This document shows positions 12,170 to 25,100 of a stretch of 64,000 bases of DNA, one piece after another. The stretch is from Beta vulgaris subsp. vulgaris (Eukaryota > Streptophyta > Magnoliopsida > Caryophyllales > Amaranthaceae): assembly GCF_026745355.1 (NCBI RefSeq), contig NC_079210.1, positions 4,900,784 to 4,964,783 of the forward strand. The letters are read 5' to 3'. Position 1 is the first letter of the stretch. Each line of letters begins with the position of its first letter. The position numbers and the translations under genes are program-made. Under the pieces are notes generated by a model, which worked only from the letters and a program-made list of their open reading frames with translations, did no database searches and was not told where the DNA came from.

Positions 12170-14040
12170 ACTGGTTGATCAGTTTCAGATGCGCGTTCTT
12201 TCTATTAGCTACCTTGGCCTAGTACTGACCTAGACACCTAGTGGGATATGGGATCTTCTGTGAAGATCAGTGTATATGATATAATAGTTGGTTTGATGTG
12301 GTTGTTAAGTTTTAAGCAGTTCCTGCTTAATCACTGCAACTCGTTTTCTATATATTACCTAAGCATTAGATGTAGATCTTGGTCCATTTTGTATGTTGGC
12401 TATATCAAGTGTTTACTATTCTTAATTATTAAGAAGTGTTCACCTTGCTTTAACATCTGTCTATTTCTATCCTCCCTCTTCTTTCCAAGATAGAGCTATA
12501 TGAATATCGGGCAAGTTATCTTGTCCGCGTTTTGCAGCAATTGGTTAAGCAATGAGCAATCTTCAAGATAATTTTTGTGTTAATGAAATCTCTCTTGAAG
12601 AAGCAATTGCCCACCTTTTGAGAATCCAAAGGCGACTTGGTTTGGTTTTTCTTTGCCTCATTGCTACCTTCTTTAGATGATCTCTGAATTCCTGCAGTCC
12701 AGAAAGGTATATAGGTGAAATATGTAGAGTTGATAATATATTTGCAACACTCAACAATACTGACTCTCAAGTCTCAACTTGATTTGCTGATGGATGTGAC
12801 TTAGAACTAGCTAACTTCGGATTAGTAACCTTGAAGGGAGAAAACATCCATAGGAAGGAAAAATCATGAGTTCAGTGAGCAGGTTTGATACAAAAGTTGG
12901 ATTTTTCACCAAAGAAGCTCATTTAAGGTTGAGTATATTTCTAGAGCAATGTGGAGATGAGGTATGCTTTAAATTTTCACCTTCAAACCTTTATGCAAGT
13001 GTTTGTTTTGGAGATGAATTGAGGTTTGGGATTGGGGATCATGTCAGCTAAATAGCATCTGGAAAAATACTTTTGGAACAAACAAAAGAAAAGTAGGGAA
13101 TATATTGTGCACATACAACACGACTAGATATGCCATTTGATCAGAATTTGATTAGAATGAAAATTTTAATCTAGATGTGAAGAAATAGAAGTTGAACCAA
13201 ATATGAAGAAATGAAGTATAAATCCAAATCCGATATAAGGTGGAGTTTTTGTATGATCCAGCCCCATTACAAACCCTATTGTCACCTAGATTTAACTCAA
13301 GTTAAGATACCTTTTTGAAAAGCAAGCTAATATAGTACAATTATTTTCTAAAACTCTAATTTTTGTGATCTAAAACTGTTAAAGTTCAGTGCCTTGAACT
13401 CGTTAAATTCTGTTTTCGTAGGCCCGCCCGGATTACGACCGGGTGGACGTCTCCTGATCAGGCCCGAGACTTCAGCAGGCTCGGAGAAATTGACCGCTCG
13501 ATTGGGCGGATGTTGCCCGACCCGATCGGGCGGCATAGCTTGGACGCGTTTTGACTATTTCCATTTTGGTTTATCTTTTAGGGTTTTGTATGGGGTTCTT
13601 TAGGTTGTTAAAGGGCTTCTTGGTGTTCATTATCTAATACACAACTTTTGAAACAAAATTTAGCCTCCAGTAATTTTAGGACTCCTTGTTTGACTGAACC
13701 ACGTAAATCATTGTGTTCTTTATTTGATCATCTTTATTATTTATTATTTTACTGATTTTGTTCCGCATTAATCAAATCACAACACCCTGTTTCCTAACAA
13801 AAATAATATCATAGTGAATTTAGCTCTAATTTGATTTGATATGAGTACTAATAACCAATTCAAACCCGTATTGAGGTGAAACAAAATATAGAGTTTGTTA
13901 AATCCAACCGGGCACATTATCATTCCTAAACAAATCAACTTTTTACCAATGTTATATAGAAACATTTGGATCAAACAAAAATAAAATCAAGGAATACATT
14001 AAATTTATGATTTCCTCTAATTAAAGTGTTAGAAAACAAT
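12170..14040. other. Intergenic region between TK1 and WNK, no gene seen
   Basis: TK1 3' UTR sequence probably runs to about 12500. Beyond it only short ORFs occur. A GC-rich patch with inverted GGGCGG/CCGCCC words lies at about 13420-13545 and stands out from the AT-rich flanks; it looks like part of an unidentified repeat. Confidence 0.4.
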
Positions 14041-14183
14041 CCTATGACCAGCTAGAATATGCAATATCAAATTACTTTTTTGGAACACATTAAATACTAC
14101 TTTGTGTATACATGAAAATGACTTTATTGATTATCAATATGAGACGTTTTGACTCTATATACAAACATGATTCACTAAAAATT

Positions 14184-15335
14184 TCAGCACGAGTTATTGT
14201 TACTTTCATCGTCATCTTCTACTTCTGCGAAAAACGGATCCTTAAGTAGTTCAGCAGCAGACGGCCTCTCCCTAGGTTTTGCAATGCATTTATCAATAAA
14301 TGCCTTCACCTCTGGATCGTTCACCTTGTTAAAAGCCTGGGGCTTAACCCCACTGGTCACCTTTTTGTATATTTTGGCAACACTATCGCATTCACTGTAA
14401 GGAATTTCCATAGTTACCATTTCAAGTAAACACATCCCAAATGAGTATATGTCCACCAATTCTGTATAATCTTCCTCATACAGCTCCGGTGCCATGTACT
14501 CTGGCGTCCCTAATATTGAGTGTGCTACATGACTCTTCCCTACTATTGCTGCCAAACCAAAATCCCCAATTTTCACCTGCACAATAACCAGCAACACCCT
14601 GCTTAATAAAACACAAGCAAACTGCTACCAGAAAAATAAGCATTCCTCACATCATCACATGCACCACCTATAATGCAATCTCCTATAATGCTACTACTAT
14701 CTCTATTACTGATGTTCTATGTAATAACACAATTCACAGATGGATCACACATTAAAAAAGAGATGCAATCAGAACATCAATATAAAAATCCATGATAGTT
14801 TATGTACCTCGCCAACATTCCCGTTGATAAAGATGTTGCTGCAATTAAGGTCCCTGTGAATAACACAGGGTTCAAGTGTATGCAGGTAATCCAAACCCTT
14901 AAGCACCTGCTTGGACCATTTCTTCAACGCCCTGATAGACACATGACGGTGCCTCTTTCTGTACTCTCTCAAGTTCCCCGAGGTGCAGATCTCAGTAATG
15001 AAGTTCAAAGTATTATGTTGGACATCCCTCCAAACATGATACAAAGAGATGATATAATTGTTCCTTAGATCGCTCAACAACTTAACTTCCTTCACAAGGC
15101 GATCAATGACAGACGGGTCCTGACTGAAGTTCTTCAGCTTAACCTGGTTCCAAGCAACCTCAATTCCTTCCTCCTGATCAAATGCTCTATACACTTTCTT
15201 CACAGCTCCTGTACCAAGAAGGTCCGGATACCGCCCAAACCGGCCAGTGGGATCAACCTCTTCGAACGGTTCTTTATCACCCTCAGGCGGGGCAATACTC
15301 TCACAAGTCATCTCAGATAGCAAACCTCTTAACAA
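14184..15335 (-). CDS. WNK11: WNK (with-no-lysine) serine/threonine kinase, WNK11-like, 2 exons
   Basis: Exon 1 is 15335-14808 and exon 2 is 14576-14184, with donor GAG|GTACAT, acceptor GCAG|GTG and phase 0. The product is 306 residues, the size of the short plant WNK10/11 group. The glycine loop is GTGAVKKVY (41-49), with K46 as the likely ATP-binding lysine that WNK kinases carry in the loop. The usual subdomain II lysine is replaced by Asn in VAWNQVK (N63). The catalytic loop is HRDLNCSN (160-167), a WNK11-like variant of HRDLKCDN. DFG is at 181-183 and MAPE at 204-207. The C-terminus is a short acidic tail. WNKs act in osmotic and clock signalling. A broken copy of exon 2 lies at 6354-6754. 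Confidence 0.93.
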
Positions 15336-15489
15336 CCCAGCTCACAGATTTCACACACAATTCTCCTCCTGCTCAAAAATTATTATATAGCGGTGTGGAC
15401 TGTGGAGTTTGAATTAGAATTGGAATAGGAGAATAATGGGGAATTGGGGATGTTATGTTAATATTATGATTAATGAATTATGATCGTGT

Positions 15490-15501
15490 TGTATTTATAA
15501 G
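15490..15501 (-). promoter_or_regulatory. Probable TATA box of the WNK gene
   Basis: On the minus strand GCTTATAAATAC lies about 155 bases upstream of the WNK start codon. Confidence 0.5.
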
Positions 15502-15924
15502 CTCCCCAACAGGCCACAACTCAGGGTACATATATTATTTTATTTAGAATCGTTGACTCAACTCTTTATTTTATTCTGCACATCTATGAATTATGATCTA
15601 TGTTCTCCCCTAAACGATGCGCTTGCTGAGTCCTACATTCCTATACAAATTCATCCACCATATTACATCATAAAACAGCTGAACTTAACTGAATTGAACT
15701 GAACTGAATTGAACACGACTGAATTAAACTGAATTAAATTGAATTGAATTAATAATCATAAATTAATAATCATAATAATAATTAATTATAATAATGATAA
15801 TTAATAATAATTATTTTATATTATTTGTATTAGTATATTAATACTTGATGATGATTATATAATAACAATAATATATAAGAAGTAAATTAATATTACTATT
15901 TTAATAATTAGATTTAATAATATA

Positions 15925-16236
15925 CTTCCTCCGTTTCCTAAAGATCTTCCCACTTCCTACAGATATCAAGGAAAATCAAGTTGTGTGGAGCATGGTGTGA
16001 GTAAAGTAGGAGAGAGAAAGGGGTTAAGATAAATAAACAAATAAAAAGGGGTTAAAGTAAGAGAGAGAAAGGGAGTAAAATTGAATTAATAATGTAATGG
16101 TGGACCATATGATAGTGACATGAGAAGGTAAATAGGGAAATTTGTTTTGCCAAATAAGGAATAAAGCAAAAGAGGGAAGATTCTTTGGAAACACCCTTAA
16201 ACGGAAAGAGAGAAGATCTTTAGGAAATGGAGGGAG
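15925..16236. mobile_element. Stowaway-type MITE (family 1, copy b)
   Basis: Ends CTTCCTCCGTTTCCTAAAGA and inverted GGAAATGGAGGGAG, flanked by TA. It lies in the opposite orientation to copies a, c and d: the arm with ACAGATATCAAGGAAAATC comes first. Internal sequence is closely shared with them. Confidence 0.88.
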
Positions 16237-16444
16237 TAACAATATTTAGTAATAAAAATAATGATTGGGTCGGACCACGCAAAATTACATCATAAACCGT
16301 TTTGACATGATTTGATTGGTTTACGGGCTAAAAAACGTGGGTTTATTTGTGCTTTTGACCTAAACCATGTTCCTTCTAATAATAATAGTAATATAATGAG
16401 AAAAGCTATAATAAACAAAATAATATATAGAAATAATAATAATA

Positions 16445-16768
16445 CTCCCTCCGTTTCCTAAAAATCTTCCCTTTTTCCGTTTAAGTGCGTTTCCAAAAGA
16501 TATTCCCTCTTTTACTTTATTCCTTATTTGGAAATTTTTTTTCCCTTTTTACCCTCTCATATCCCTATCATATGGTCCACCATTACATTATTAATTCAAT
16601 TTTACTCCCTTTCTCTCTCCTACTTTAACCTCTTTTTATTTGTTTATTTATCTTAATCATTTTCTCTCTCCTACTTTACCCACCCCACACCCCACACCCC
16701 ACACAAATTAATTCTCATTGGTATTTGTAATAATAGTAACAAGGAAGATCTTTAGGAAACGGAGGTAG
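16445..16768. mobile_element. Stowaway-type MITE (family 1, copy c)
   Basis: Starts CTCCCTCCGTTTCCTAAAAA and ends TAGGAAACGGAGGTAG, TA on both sides. It is the most diverged of the four copies (for example GTGCGTTTCCAAAAGATATT inside). Confidence 0.85.
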
Positions 16769-16797
16769 TAACACTTAATAATAATGATATAAAAATA

Positions 16798-16859
<62 letters not shown>

Positions 16860-17106
16860 GAGTAATTAGTAAAATAAATTACTCCAACATAATAATAATA
16901 TTTAACAAAATGGTTATAAAAGAATGGAGCTGAACTGAACTGAACTGAGTTGAAATTAACCGAAAATAAGCTGGAGAGAACAGGCCCTACCGCTATAAGA
17001 TAAGGGGTGATAATACATTAATCGTCACTAATAAACTTTTGAAAAAATTCACATGAATAATTTCAATTTTTACCCATTTTTTTTAGATAATTCCAACTTT
17101 ATATTA

Positions 17107-17407
17107 CTCCCTCCGTTTCCTAAAGATCTTCCCTCTTTCCGTTTAAGGATGTTTGCAAAAGATCTTCCCTCTTTTGCTTTATTCCTTATTTGGCAAAACA
17201 AATTTCCCTATTTACCCTCTCACGTCACTATCATATGGTCCACCATTACATTATTAATTCAATTTTACTCCCTTTCTCTCTCCTACTTTAACCCCTTTTT
17301 ATTTGTTTATTCTCTCCTACTTTATTCACACCATGCCCTACACAACTTGATTTTCCTTGGTATCTGTAGGAACAGTAAGTGGGAAGATCTTTAGGAAACG
17401 GAGGGAG
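17107..17407. mobile_element. Stowaway-type MITE (family 1, copy d)
   Basis: Starts CTCCCTCCGTTTCCTAAAGA and ends GGAAACGGAGGGAG, TA on both sides. It is nearly identical to copy a apart from the missing repeated left terminus. The ORF at 17053-17394 is an artefact of this element. Confidence 0.88.
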
Positions 17408-18216
17408 TATTCTAAAATAATTCCAACTTTTGAGAGGACCTTTTCAAAATAAGCTAAACTATGTTTTTTTTCTTGCCTGCACTAATCCATTTTAGGTCTA
17501 TAATACGTTGAAAATTAATAGTTCGGATTATTTTGAGATTGTACACCTAAACTTGGGATTATTCTAAAATAATTTAAAGTTGAGATTATTTTGAGAAGAC
17601 CGATGAAAGTTGGGATTATTCACGTCAATTTTTCCTAAATTTTTTTTAATAAAAAAATTTAATTATTTGTTAAAAAACAAATCTTGTTGATTAAATAAAA
17701 TATAATAAGGCAATCTTTTATCAAGAAGTAACATGTGATCTCTATCATAAAGTAAAGAGTTGTATTGATTTGCATCTCTCATTCAACTCCCCCCAAAGTA
17801 CAATTGGTTATTTATACCTGTTTGTGAGCTCAAAACACTAATTATTGATAAATCAATCCCTATATGTGTGTTTGAAATATTGATTATTTATAAATCAACC
17901 CCTATGTGTGTGTTTGAAACTGTTAAATCAATACTTGTTTGTGTATGTATATATGTTGAAATGATAATATTGTCCTAACTAAAGGGAAAGCTACCTACTA
18001 ACTATTAGCGTTTTATCGCCCCTTCTATTGGATTATTGGATTTTAACTTTAATTTTCAGTTTCTTTTCATATTATACTGTTAGCTTTAATCTATTTGTAT
18101 TAGCTGGTTTGACTAATTGTTTATATTATACTTGTTTGCTAAAATTATTAACTGATTGGCATTTTATTAGGTGAAATGACAAATAAGGATATTGAAACAT
18201 TCTATTTGGTGATATA
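17408..18216. other. No gene seen; short internal repeats
   Basis: AT-rich. At 17405-17630 the words GGGATTATTCTAAAATAATT and TTGGGATTATT recur, and around 17820-17950 a segment with ATCAACCCCTATGTGTGTGTTTGAAA occurs twice. No coding signal. Confidence 0.4.
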
Positions 18217-18462
18217 CTCCCTTTGTATACTTTTTGACCTTTCTACTTGAAATCTTGACTGAATTAAAATCATACTATAGTTAAATTACTTAAGATGTGA
18301 AAGACTAATCGTTACATGGATTTAGATATATTAATTTGCTAATGTAAAAAACTAACAAAAATTATGAGTGATTTTTAATATTATTTTTTTGTGAATGAAT
18401 TTTGAACAAAAAGAATAGATATAATGAGTTGGTTTGACTGAACTAAAGAGTATCAAATGTAG
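18217..18462. mobile_element. Decayed Stowaway-like element
   Basis: The left end CTCCCTTTGTATACTTTTTG after TA is typical. The right end (AAGAGTATCAAATGTAG, then TA) is only weakly inverted to it. Confidence 0.4.
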
Positions 18463-18615
18463 TAAGTGTTTCATACTTTATTTTCAGGTGGACGTCATGT
18501 ATACCATCTTTTCTTATAAAAAAATGCCAAGATATTTTGTCCGTTTAATTTTTGGATTAAAATAATTGATACATATACCATTTTCAAATCTTTTCAAAAA
18601 TAAACCTCACTTTTG

Positions 18616-18734
18616 GGCGGGAACCGCAGCAATATTGCTAATTTCTATTTTTTTTTTTTTTGCATGTTATATTGCTGCGTATAGGTAAAACCGCAGCAAT
18701 ATCACCGCAGCAAATAACATTTATTCTACTAGTG
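18616..18734 (+). mobile_element. Right end of a CACTA element (CACTAGTAGAA family)
   Basis: The stretch carries ACCGCAGCAATAT words in several copies and ends ATTTATTCTACTAGTG at 18734, the inverted CACTAGTAGAATAAAT terminus. A closely related end occurs at 36560. I do not find the left end. The DNA before it (18490-18615) resembles 19627-19935. Confidence 0.6.
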
Positions 18735-20076
18735 AATATGCTAATGCAACTAAGAAATCACTTCAATTTTTTTGATTACACGTAAACTCCCACTCCTAGT
18801 GAGAGGTACGAACTGTGCAACATCCTCCGAAGGTAATGAAATCTACACTAAAAAGTAATAAAAGATAGAATATTCCTTCCCAAGCTAACATCTCCAGTGT
18901 CCTCACTGCAAGAGACCAAAATCAGAGAAGGAACAAGCACACCTACCCCACCAATTACCAAAACACCAAAGTCTCCCACGAAAAGCCACAAGCCACCACT
19001 TACAAACCACAAAACTCCTAACAACCGACCCATCAAATCAAAGTAGTCACAAGAAATCAGCAAGTATAGCAACACAAACAAAAATCCAAGAAAAAAAAAG
19101 AAGTAACATCAACAACAAGAACCATATAAAATCCGAAAGCTTATTGTCATTTGTCAATATATCACATTAAAATGATTCATGAAGACCAACTTGATTGTGC
19201 CCAAGTGAAGGATTCCTATAACAACATTGATGGAAACAAATTTAAAATTAGGTGTTAATTACTTAATTGTGAAAGAGTAATAATAAAGAGTAAAAGAAAA
19301 TAAAAAAAACAAAGAAGAAGAAGAAACAAGAAGAAACGGGGGGACTTGGATGTGGTTGTGCCAGAAGAAGGCATGATGGTGAAAGGTGGTCAGAGCTGGT
19401 GGACAATGGGTGTCGGGGTTTGGTGCTGAAGAGCTGGTGCATAGAGGGCGAGAGAAGGGAAGATAAGAAAGGGAGAATGAGGAAGAAGGTGGGGGCGTGG
19501 ACGCGTGGTGAGAGGATTGTGGAGCAATGCTACTTGTGCACGACTGCTGGAAACAACAGTGGTTAGCGGCGTAGATGATCGGTACAGGTGCTGGTGGTAG
19601 AGAAGATCGAGGAAGAAAATGACGACGCATGTATACCATCTTCTCTTATTAAAAAAATCAAGATATTTGTCCATTTGTCTTGTAAGAGGCCGCCTACTTT
19701 TAAATTAAAATTAGGCAATATGGTAAGCCCAAAATTTAAAAGAAAATTAGCCCAATAGTGACTAGGTTAATTTCTTTCAGTTACTAGTTTAATCCCTTTA
19801 TTGACTAAGTCTACTTTTATATTAAAATTAGACCGTTTCTTTTAATAATTTTTGTTTGATTTTTTGATTGAAATATTTGATGCATATACCATTTTCGAAT
19901 CTTTTCACGAATAAATCTCACTTTTTGCACACATTGTTGTTAGAATCGTACGATCCTATGATCATATAGCAAAACAATCTAGATAGTGTGCAAAATTGAA
20001 TTGTCAATAGAATCGGTACAACATAACACATAATTATATGTTTAGGACCGGTCAGGATCAGAGAACATGATCACTC
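18735..20076. other. No gene seen; repeated segment
   Basis: The words CATGTATACCATCTT, CAAGATAT and ATATACCATTTTC at 19627-19935 repeat those at 18490-18615, with an extra stretch of about 190 bases between them in the second copy. The ORFs at 19259-19674 show low complexity and no family features. Confidence 0.45.
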
Positions 20077-20140
20077 AGGATTTTATGATCCTAACATCTC
20101 TTCTCTAGTCACTACACTTTTTGGGCGAAAAGCTTTTGAA

Positions 20141-22150
20141 ATGAGCGAAATTCTCTCAAGCGAGGGCGATCGGGAGAAAACCCTATCTAGCGAGGAAAAT
20201 GATCTTCTTCAAAGATCAAACAAGAAATTCAAGAGGCAGATTGATGAAATTACTCCTGATGTGGAGATGAATCTTCTAAAAGGAATGGGAGAAGACAATA
20301 GGAAATCGTACAGCCAGATGACTCGGTCGTTTGGCCGAGAAATAAACCCTTTATATGATGATGGTGAACGAGATGAGGATAACATCACGGACGATGATGG
20401 TGATTCAGAAGGGGAAGAAGAGGATGAAAGTTGCCCTAATATCGTTTTATCGAAGGAAGAAAAGCGACGAATTCGCAGCCCTTGGAAGAATGCGATAATT
20501 ATTAAATTACTCGATAAAAAGATGGGATACGAAGTGTTAATGCGACGACTTCGGATTAAATGGCAATTGAAGGGAAGTATTGCCCTGACTGATGTAGGGC
20601 ATGCGTTCTATGTAGTCAGATTCTCTAGTGCGGATGACTATGAATTTGTCATGACATAGGGGCCATGGATGATTGGTGAGAGTTATTTGACAATTCGAAA
20701 ATGGGTTCCGAATTTCATTGCGGATGAAGCCCCAATGAGGTATTTGATGGCATGGATTCGTATTCCAAACTTATCTGTCAAGTACTTTGATAAGCTAGTA
20801 CTACACAAAATTGGGAGCAAGATTGGGAAGGTTATCAAAATTGACCGCAACACTGAATCAATGGATAGAGGCCAATACGTCCGGTTTTGTGTGGAAGTGG
20901 ACCTTTCTAAACTCCTTCTGTCCAAGTTTAAACTCAATGGTAGAGTGTGGAAAATTCAGTATGAAGGACTAAAATTGATCTGCTTCAAATGCGGGCATCT
21001 AGGTCACAAAGAAGATAATTGTGCAGCTTTCCAGTCAAAGGCGGATGGGTCGCTGCAAATAATGGAGTCTACGAGTGGTGACGGCAATGCTGCCAAGGTT
21101 CCTAATGTCCCTGAGGCTCAGCAAAACCGACCAGAGATTCATAAGAAATATGGTGATTGGATGTTAGTTTCTCGTACTGGTAGGCGTAATACTCCTAAAG
21201 GAATCAGTGGTGGGAAGAGCATTACGGTTGAAGGCACGAAAGGACCCTCCAATGGCGAAAAGTTAACTGAACCATCGATTGTTATGGCAGCTACGGCAAA
21301 GGGTAAGGGACTGGGACCTAAGGAAAAAGTAGTGACCCAAGGAGAGAAAGATAGGGAACCTCAAGGTTCTAGGTTTGAGGTTTTGGACGTCGAAGACATG
21401 GATATTTCAGAGAGGGCCATTCCAGAGGAGCGAACCCCAGAAGTGATTCCTCAGTTGCATACTCCCATAGTGCAGGATACTATCAATAAGGAAGCGGTGC
21501 ATAACCAGGAAGGAGATAAGGAAGTATGTGGGGTTAAAAGTCCTAGTATGGAAGGGTTTCACAGTATGGAAAAAATATTACTAAGTAGAGATAATGATAT
21601 CTCTCCGAATCAATGTATGAAAGGGAAGGGAGAGATCTCTTCTAGTAAAATATCTTTCTTCCCTAAAGATAAAAGTTGTGAAAGTGTAGGGCTTAGTCAA
21701 AGTGTACATAACCCTAAGGATATTCCCTCCAAAGTCCAACCTGTGAGAGCCCCTAAATTCAAAAAAGGGTTGTCTCGCAAAACCTCCTTGCATAGAGGTG
21801 TGGGCAAAGAAAATATACATGTTGGTATTCACACCCTGAAAAAAGCGGTGAGTGAGAGAGTAACCACCCAACGTCGAGAAGTGAGTGATGGAGACTCGCA
21901 ACATGGGGCGAACCCCCATTACTTTGGTATCCAAGATTCCACCAGCGGTGGAGTTCTTTGTGGAGCACCCATCGGAGGGACCGTCAATGATTGTAGCTCA
22001 TCCGACTGCCAATCGAGTGCGGTTGGAGATGAACTCGTATATCCCACCGGAGAACGAAAATCCATTCTTGATGATGGCGGTAGGCTTGCCGTTCATAACG
22101 GACGGCCCAATGAGGGCCTTGAGGGAGATGTACCTTGCTTCATTGAGTAG
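20141..22150 (+). pseudogene. LINE ORF1: DUF4283 and CCHC zinc-knuckle protein, one internal stop
   Basis: One frame runs from ATG 20141 to stop 22148-22150, interrupted only by TAG at 20657-20659 within the sequence FVMT*GPWMIG. Relatives usually have a residue such as Glu or Gln before GPWM, so this is probably a single nonsense change. The N-terminus is acidic (Glu/Asp run near residues 80-105). A DUF4283-like domain follows at about 110-260. The zinc knuckle CFKCGHLGHKEDNC lies at 20981-21022. The C-terminal half is charged and low in complexity. ORF1 proteins bind the LINE RNA. Full length without the stop would be about 669 residues. Confidence 0.88.
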
Positions 22151-22199
22151 AATTCCGTTAATGGAATATGATAGGTACCCTTCTTTTAATAGTTTTAAT

Positions 22200-25100
22200 A
22201 TGTCGATTAAAATCCTAGTTTGGAATGTTCAAGGAGTTGTAAACAAGATTCCTATGGTGAAAGAGGTCATTCGTGTTAACACCCCTACTATGCTTGTGTT
22301 GATTGAAACGCATTTGAGCGGTGAACAAGCGGAGAGGGTGTGTAATAAAATAGGTTTTACAGGGAGGCTGCGTGTAGAAGCACAAGGTTTCTCTGGTGGA
22401 ATTTGGATGTTCTGGAAAGCTGAAGAAATTTCAGTTACGTCGTTTGGTTCCCATACTCAACATCTCACTGTGGAGATAAAAAAGGTGGGTGAGGACCCGT
22501 GGCTTTTCTCCGCTGTTTATGCTAGCCCTGATAGTAATCTCCGCCGCGAGCTATGGAGGGAACTTGAAAGTGTTAAGCAACGGTATGATGGGCCTTGGTT
22601 AGCTGCGGGAGACTTTAACGATACTATTTGCATGAATGAGCGCAATGGGGTTGGAGGTTCTGAGATGCAGCGCAGGTGTCGGGAGTTTGCCAATTGGGTG
22701 GAAAATAATGAGCTCATTGACTTGGGGTGTTCGGGTCCTGCCCACACGTGGTTTCGAGGTAATTCGGCGGACACTTTTAAATCTGCTAGACTTGATAGAG
22801 GACTAGCGAATGATAAATGGCGAGTGAGGTTTGAGGAGGGTAGTGTACATAACCTTCCGAAATCTAGTTCTGATCATTGCCCTATATTGATTAGTAATAC
22901 TGGGTTTGCTCCTCTCCCCACTGCCATCAAGCCATTCAGGTTTCAGGCAGCTTGGTTGAGACATGACAAATTTCACAAGTTTGTTAAAGAAAATTGGATT
23001 GATTCGGCCCCAATTATTCCGATCCATTCCTTAAATCTTTCGCCCAAAAAATTCAAAAATGGAACAAAGAGGAATTCTATAATATTTTCCGGAAAAAGTC
23101 GGAGTTGTGGGCTCGGTTAGAAGGCATCCAGAAACTATTGGCTCAAGGTCAGCAACCTCATTTGATCAAGCTTGAAAAGAAGTTGAGATGTGAAATGGAA
23201 GAGGTCCTAAATGATGAAGAGATGCTTTGGTTTCAGAAATCGAGGCTAGAGGCTATTGGTGATGGAGATCGTAACACCCGTTATTTCCACTTATCCACAA
23301 TCATTCGCAGAAAGCGAAACAAAGTGGAGGGTCTTATGGATGAAAATGGAGAGTGGGTTACGGATGGTGACCAAGTGCGAGATATGGTGAGGCAGTTTTG
23401 GAGTCATCTCTTCTAAGAAGATCGAGACGAAAGCGTAGCTGTTGACCCGTTACTGCGCGACTATTTCCCTGACATACCAGGCGAGGATAGAGAGAAGTTA
23501 GCTCGACCTTTCAGTTCTTGTGAAGTGCTAGTGGCTCTAAAAGATATGCAGCCGTATAAGGCGCCTGGACCTGATGGCTTTCAGCCTATTTTCTACCAAA
23601 AATTCTGGGACCTTGTTAAACCAAACGTGACGACTCTGGTGGCGGATGTGCTTCAAGGACGTGATTTCCCAGCAGGTTTGAACGATGCATTTTTGGTCCT
23701 TATTCCAAAGACGGAGTCTCCTAGTCGACCCAATCAGTTTCAGCCCATTGGATTATGTAACATTGTTTATAAGTTGGTGACTAAAGTTATAGTCAATCGG
23801 CTCAAACCGATATTGCCTAAGCTTATCTCCCCAACCCAATGTAGTTTTGTTCCCAAGCGACAAATCACGGATAATGTTATTATTGTGCAAGAAATGCTTC
23901 ACTCTATGCGTGGCAAGCAGGGGAAGAGAGGGTGCATGATGTGAAAATCGATTTTGAAAAGGCGTATGACCGGTTGAGGTGGTCTTTTATTAGGGACTCT
24001 TTAATGGAATTGCGGCTGCCACAATGTATGGTAGATGTTGTGATGCAGTGCATTGAATCTGCTCAGCTAAGTATATTATGGAATGGAGCCCCATTGGAAG
24101 CCTTTAAACCTTCGCGAGGAATCCGTCAGGGAGATCCATTATCCCCGTACCTCTATGTTATTTGCATGGAGAGATTAGCTCACATTATTGATAGAGAAGT
24201 GATATTGGGTGCGTGGAAACCGATTAGAGCAAGTAGGAATGGTCCGGGTATTTCCAACTTAGCATTTGCGGATGATCTGATATTGTTTGGAGAAGCTTCG
24301 GTTGACCAAGCAATCATTATGAAGCAATACCTTGCAAGTTTCTGTGCGGCCTCGGGAAGCAAAGTAAGCCAAGATAAGTCCAAGGTATATTTCTCTCCTA
24401 ATACGGATATGAGAGTGCAGGAAGATGTTAGTAGGATTTTGGACATGGAAATTACCACAGACCTTGGTAAATATTTGGGTGTCCCTACTATTAATAGAAG
24501 GACCTCGAAGCGGGAATACCAATACCTCGTGGACAAAATAAATGGAAAACTGGCGGGTTGGAAGACTAAGACATTATCCATGGCAGGGAGGGCAACTTTA
24601 ATTCAGTCGACTTTGAATACAATTCCTTATTATACGATGCAGTCCACGAAATTGCCTCGGTCCACTTGTGATGACATTGATAGAAAGAAAAAGAGTTTCT
24701 TATGGGGGGCGCTAGAAGGTGAAAGGAAAGTCCACTTGGTGGAGTGGGAGACGATTAATAAGTCAAAGTGTGAGGGTGGGCTGGGCATTAAATCTATGCG
24801 ACAAGTGAATTCGGCGTTTCTAGCCAAACTAGGGTGGAGACTTTTGGCGGAACCTTCGTCCCTGTGGTCGCGCGTTCTTCGAGCTAAGTATTGTAATAAC
24901 AGATGCGATATCGACATGTTCCAAGCGAGACAAAATGCGTCGAATGCGTGGCGTGGTATTATGAGTAATATCGATGTGGTACGCAAGGGAATCAATATGG
25001 CTGTTGGGAATGGTGCGAGGACTTTTTTCTGGCACCACAAATGGGCGACAAATAAACCTCTTCTTGAGTTGACAGTGGTGGAACCTCCATTACAGCTTCA

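Larger units (their letters stand above)
15676..16990. repeat. AT-rich repeat region with (AAT)n and GAACTGAACTGA ends
   Basis: GAACTGAACTGAATTGAAC-type words occur at about 15676-15760 and again at 16927-16950, and the right side ends GGAGAGAACAGGCCC. Between them the DNA is almost pure A/T, with a long (AAT)n microsatellite at about 16799-16859. Two Stowaway elements have inserted inside. It may be a decayed DNA transposon, but I cannot define both ends. Confidence 0.35.

Noticed and set aside
21885..22199. Upstream extension of LINE ORF2 to 21885
   Set aside because: It overlaps the end of ORF1 in another frame; endonuclease similarity starts at MSIKILVWN (22200), so that start is preferred.
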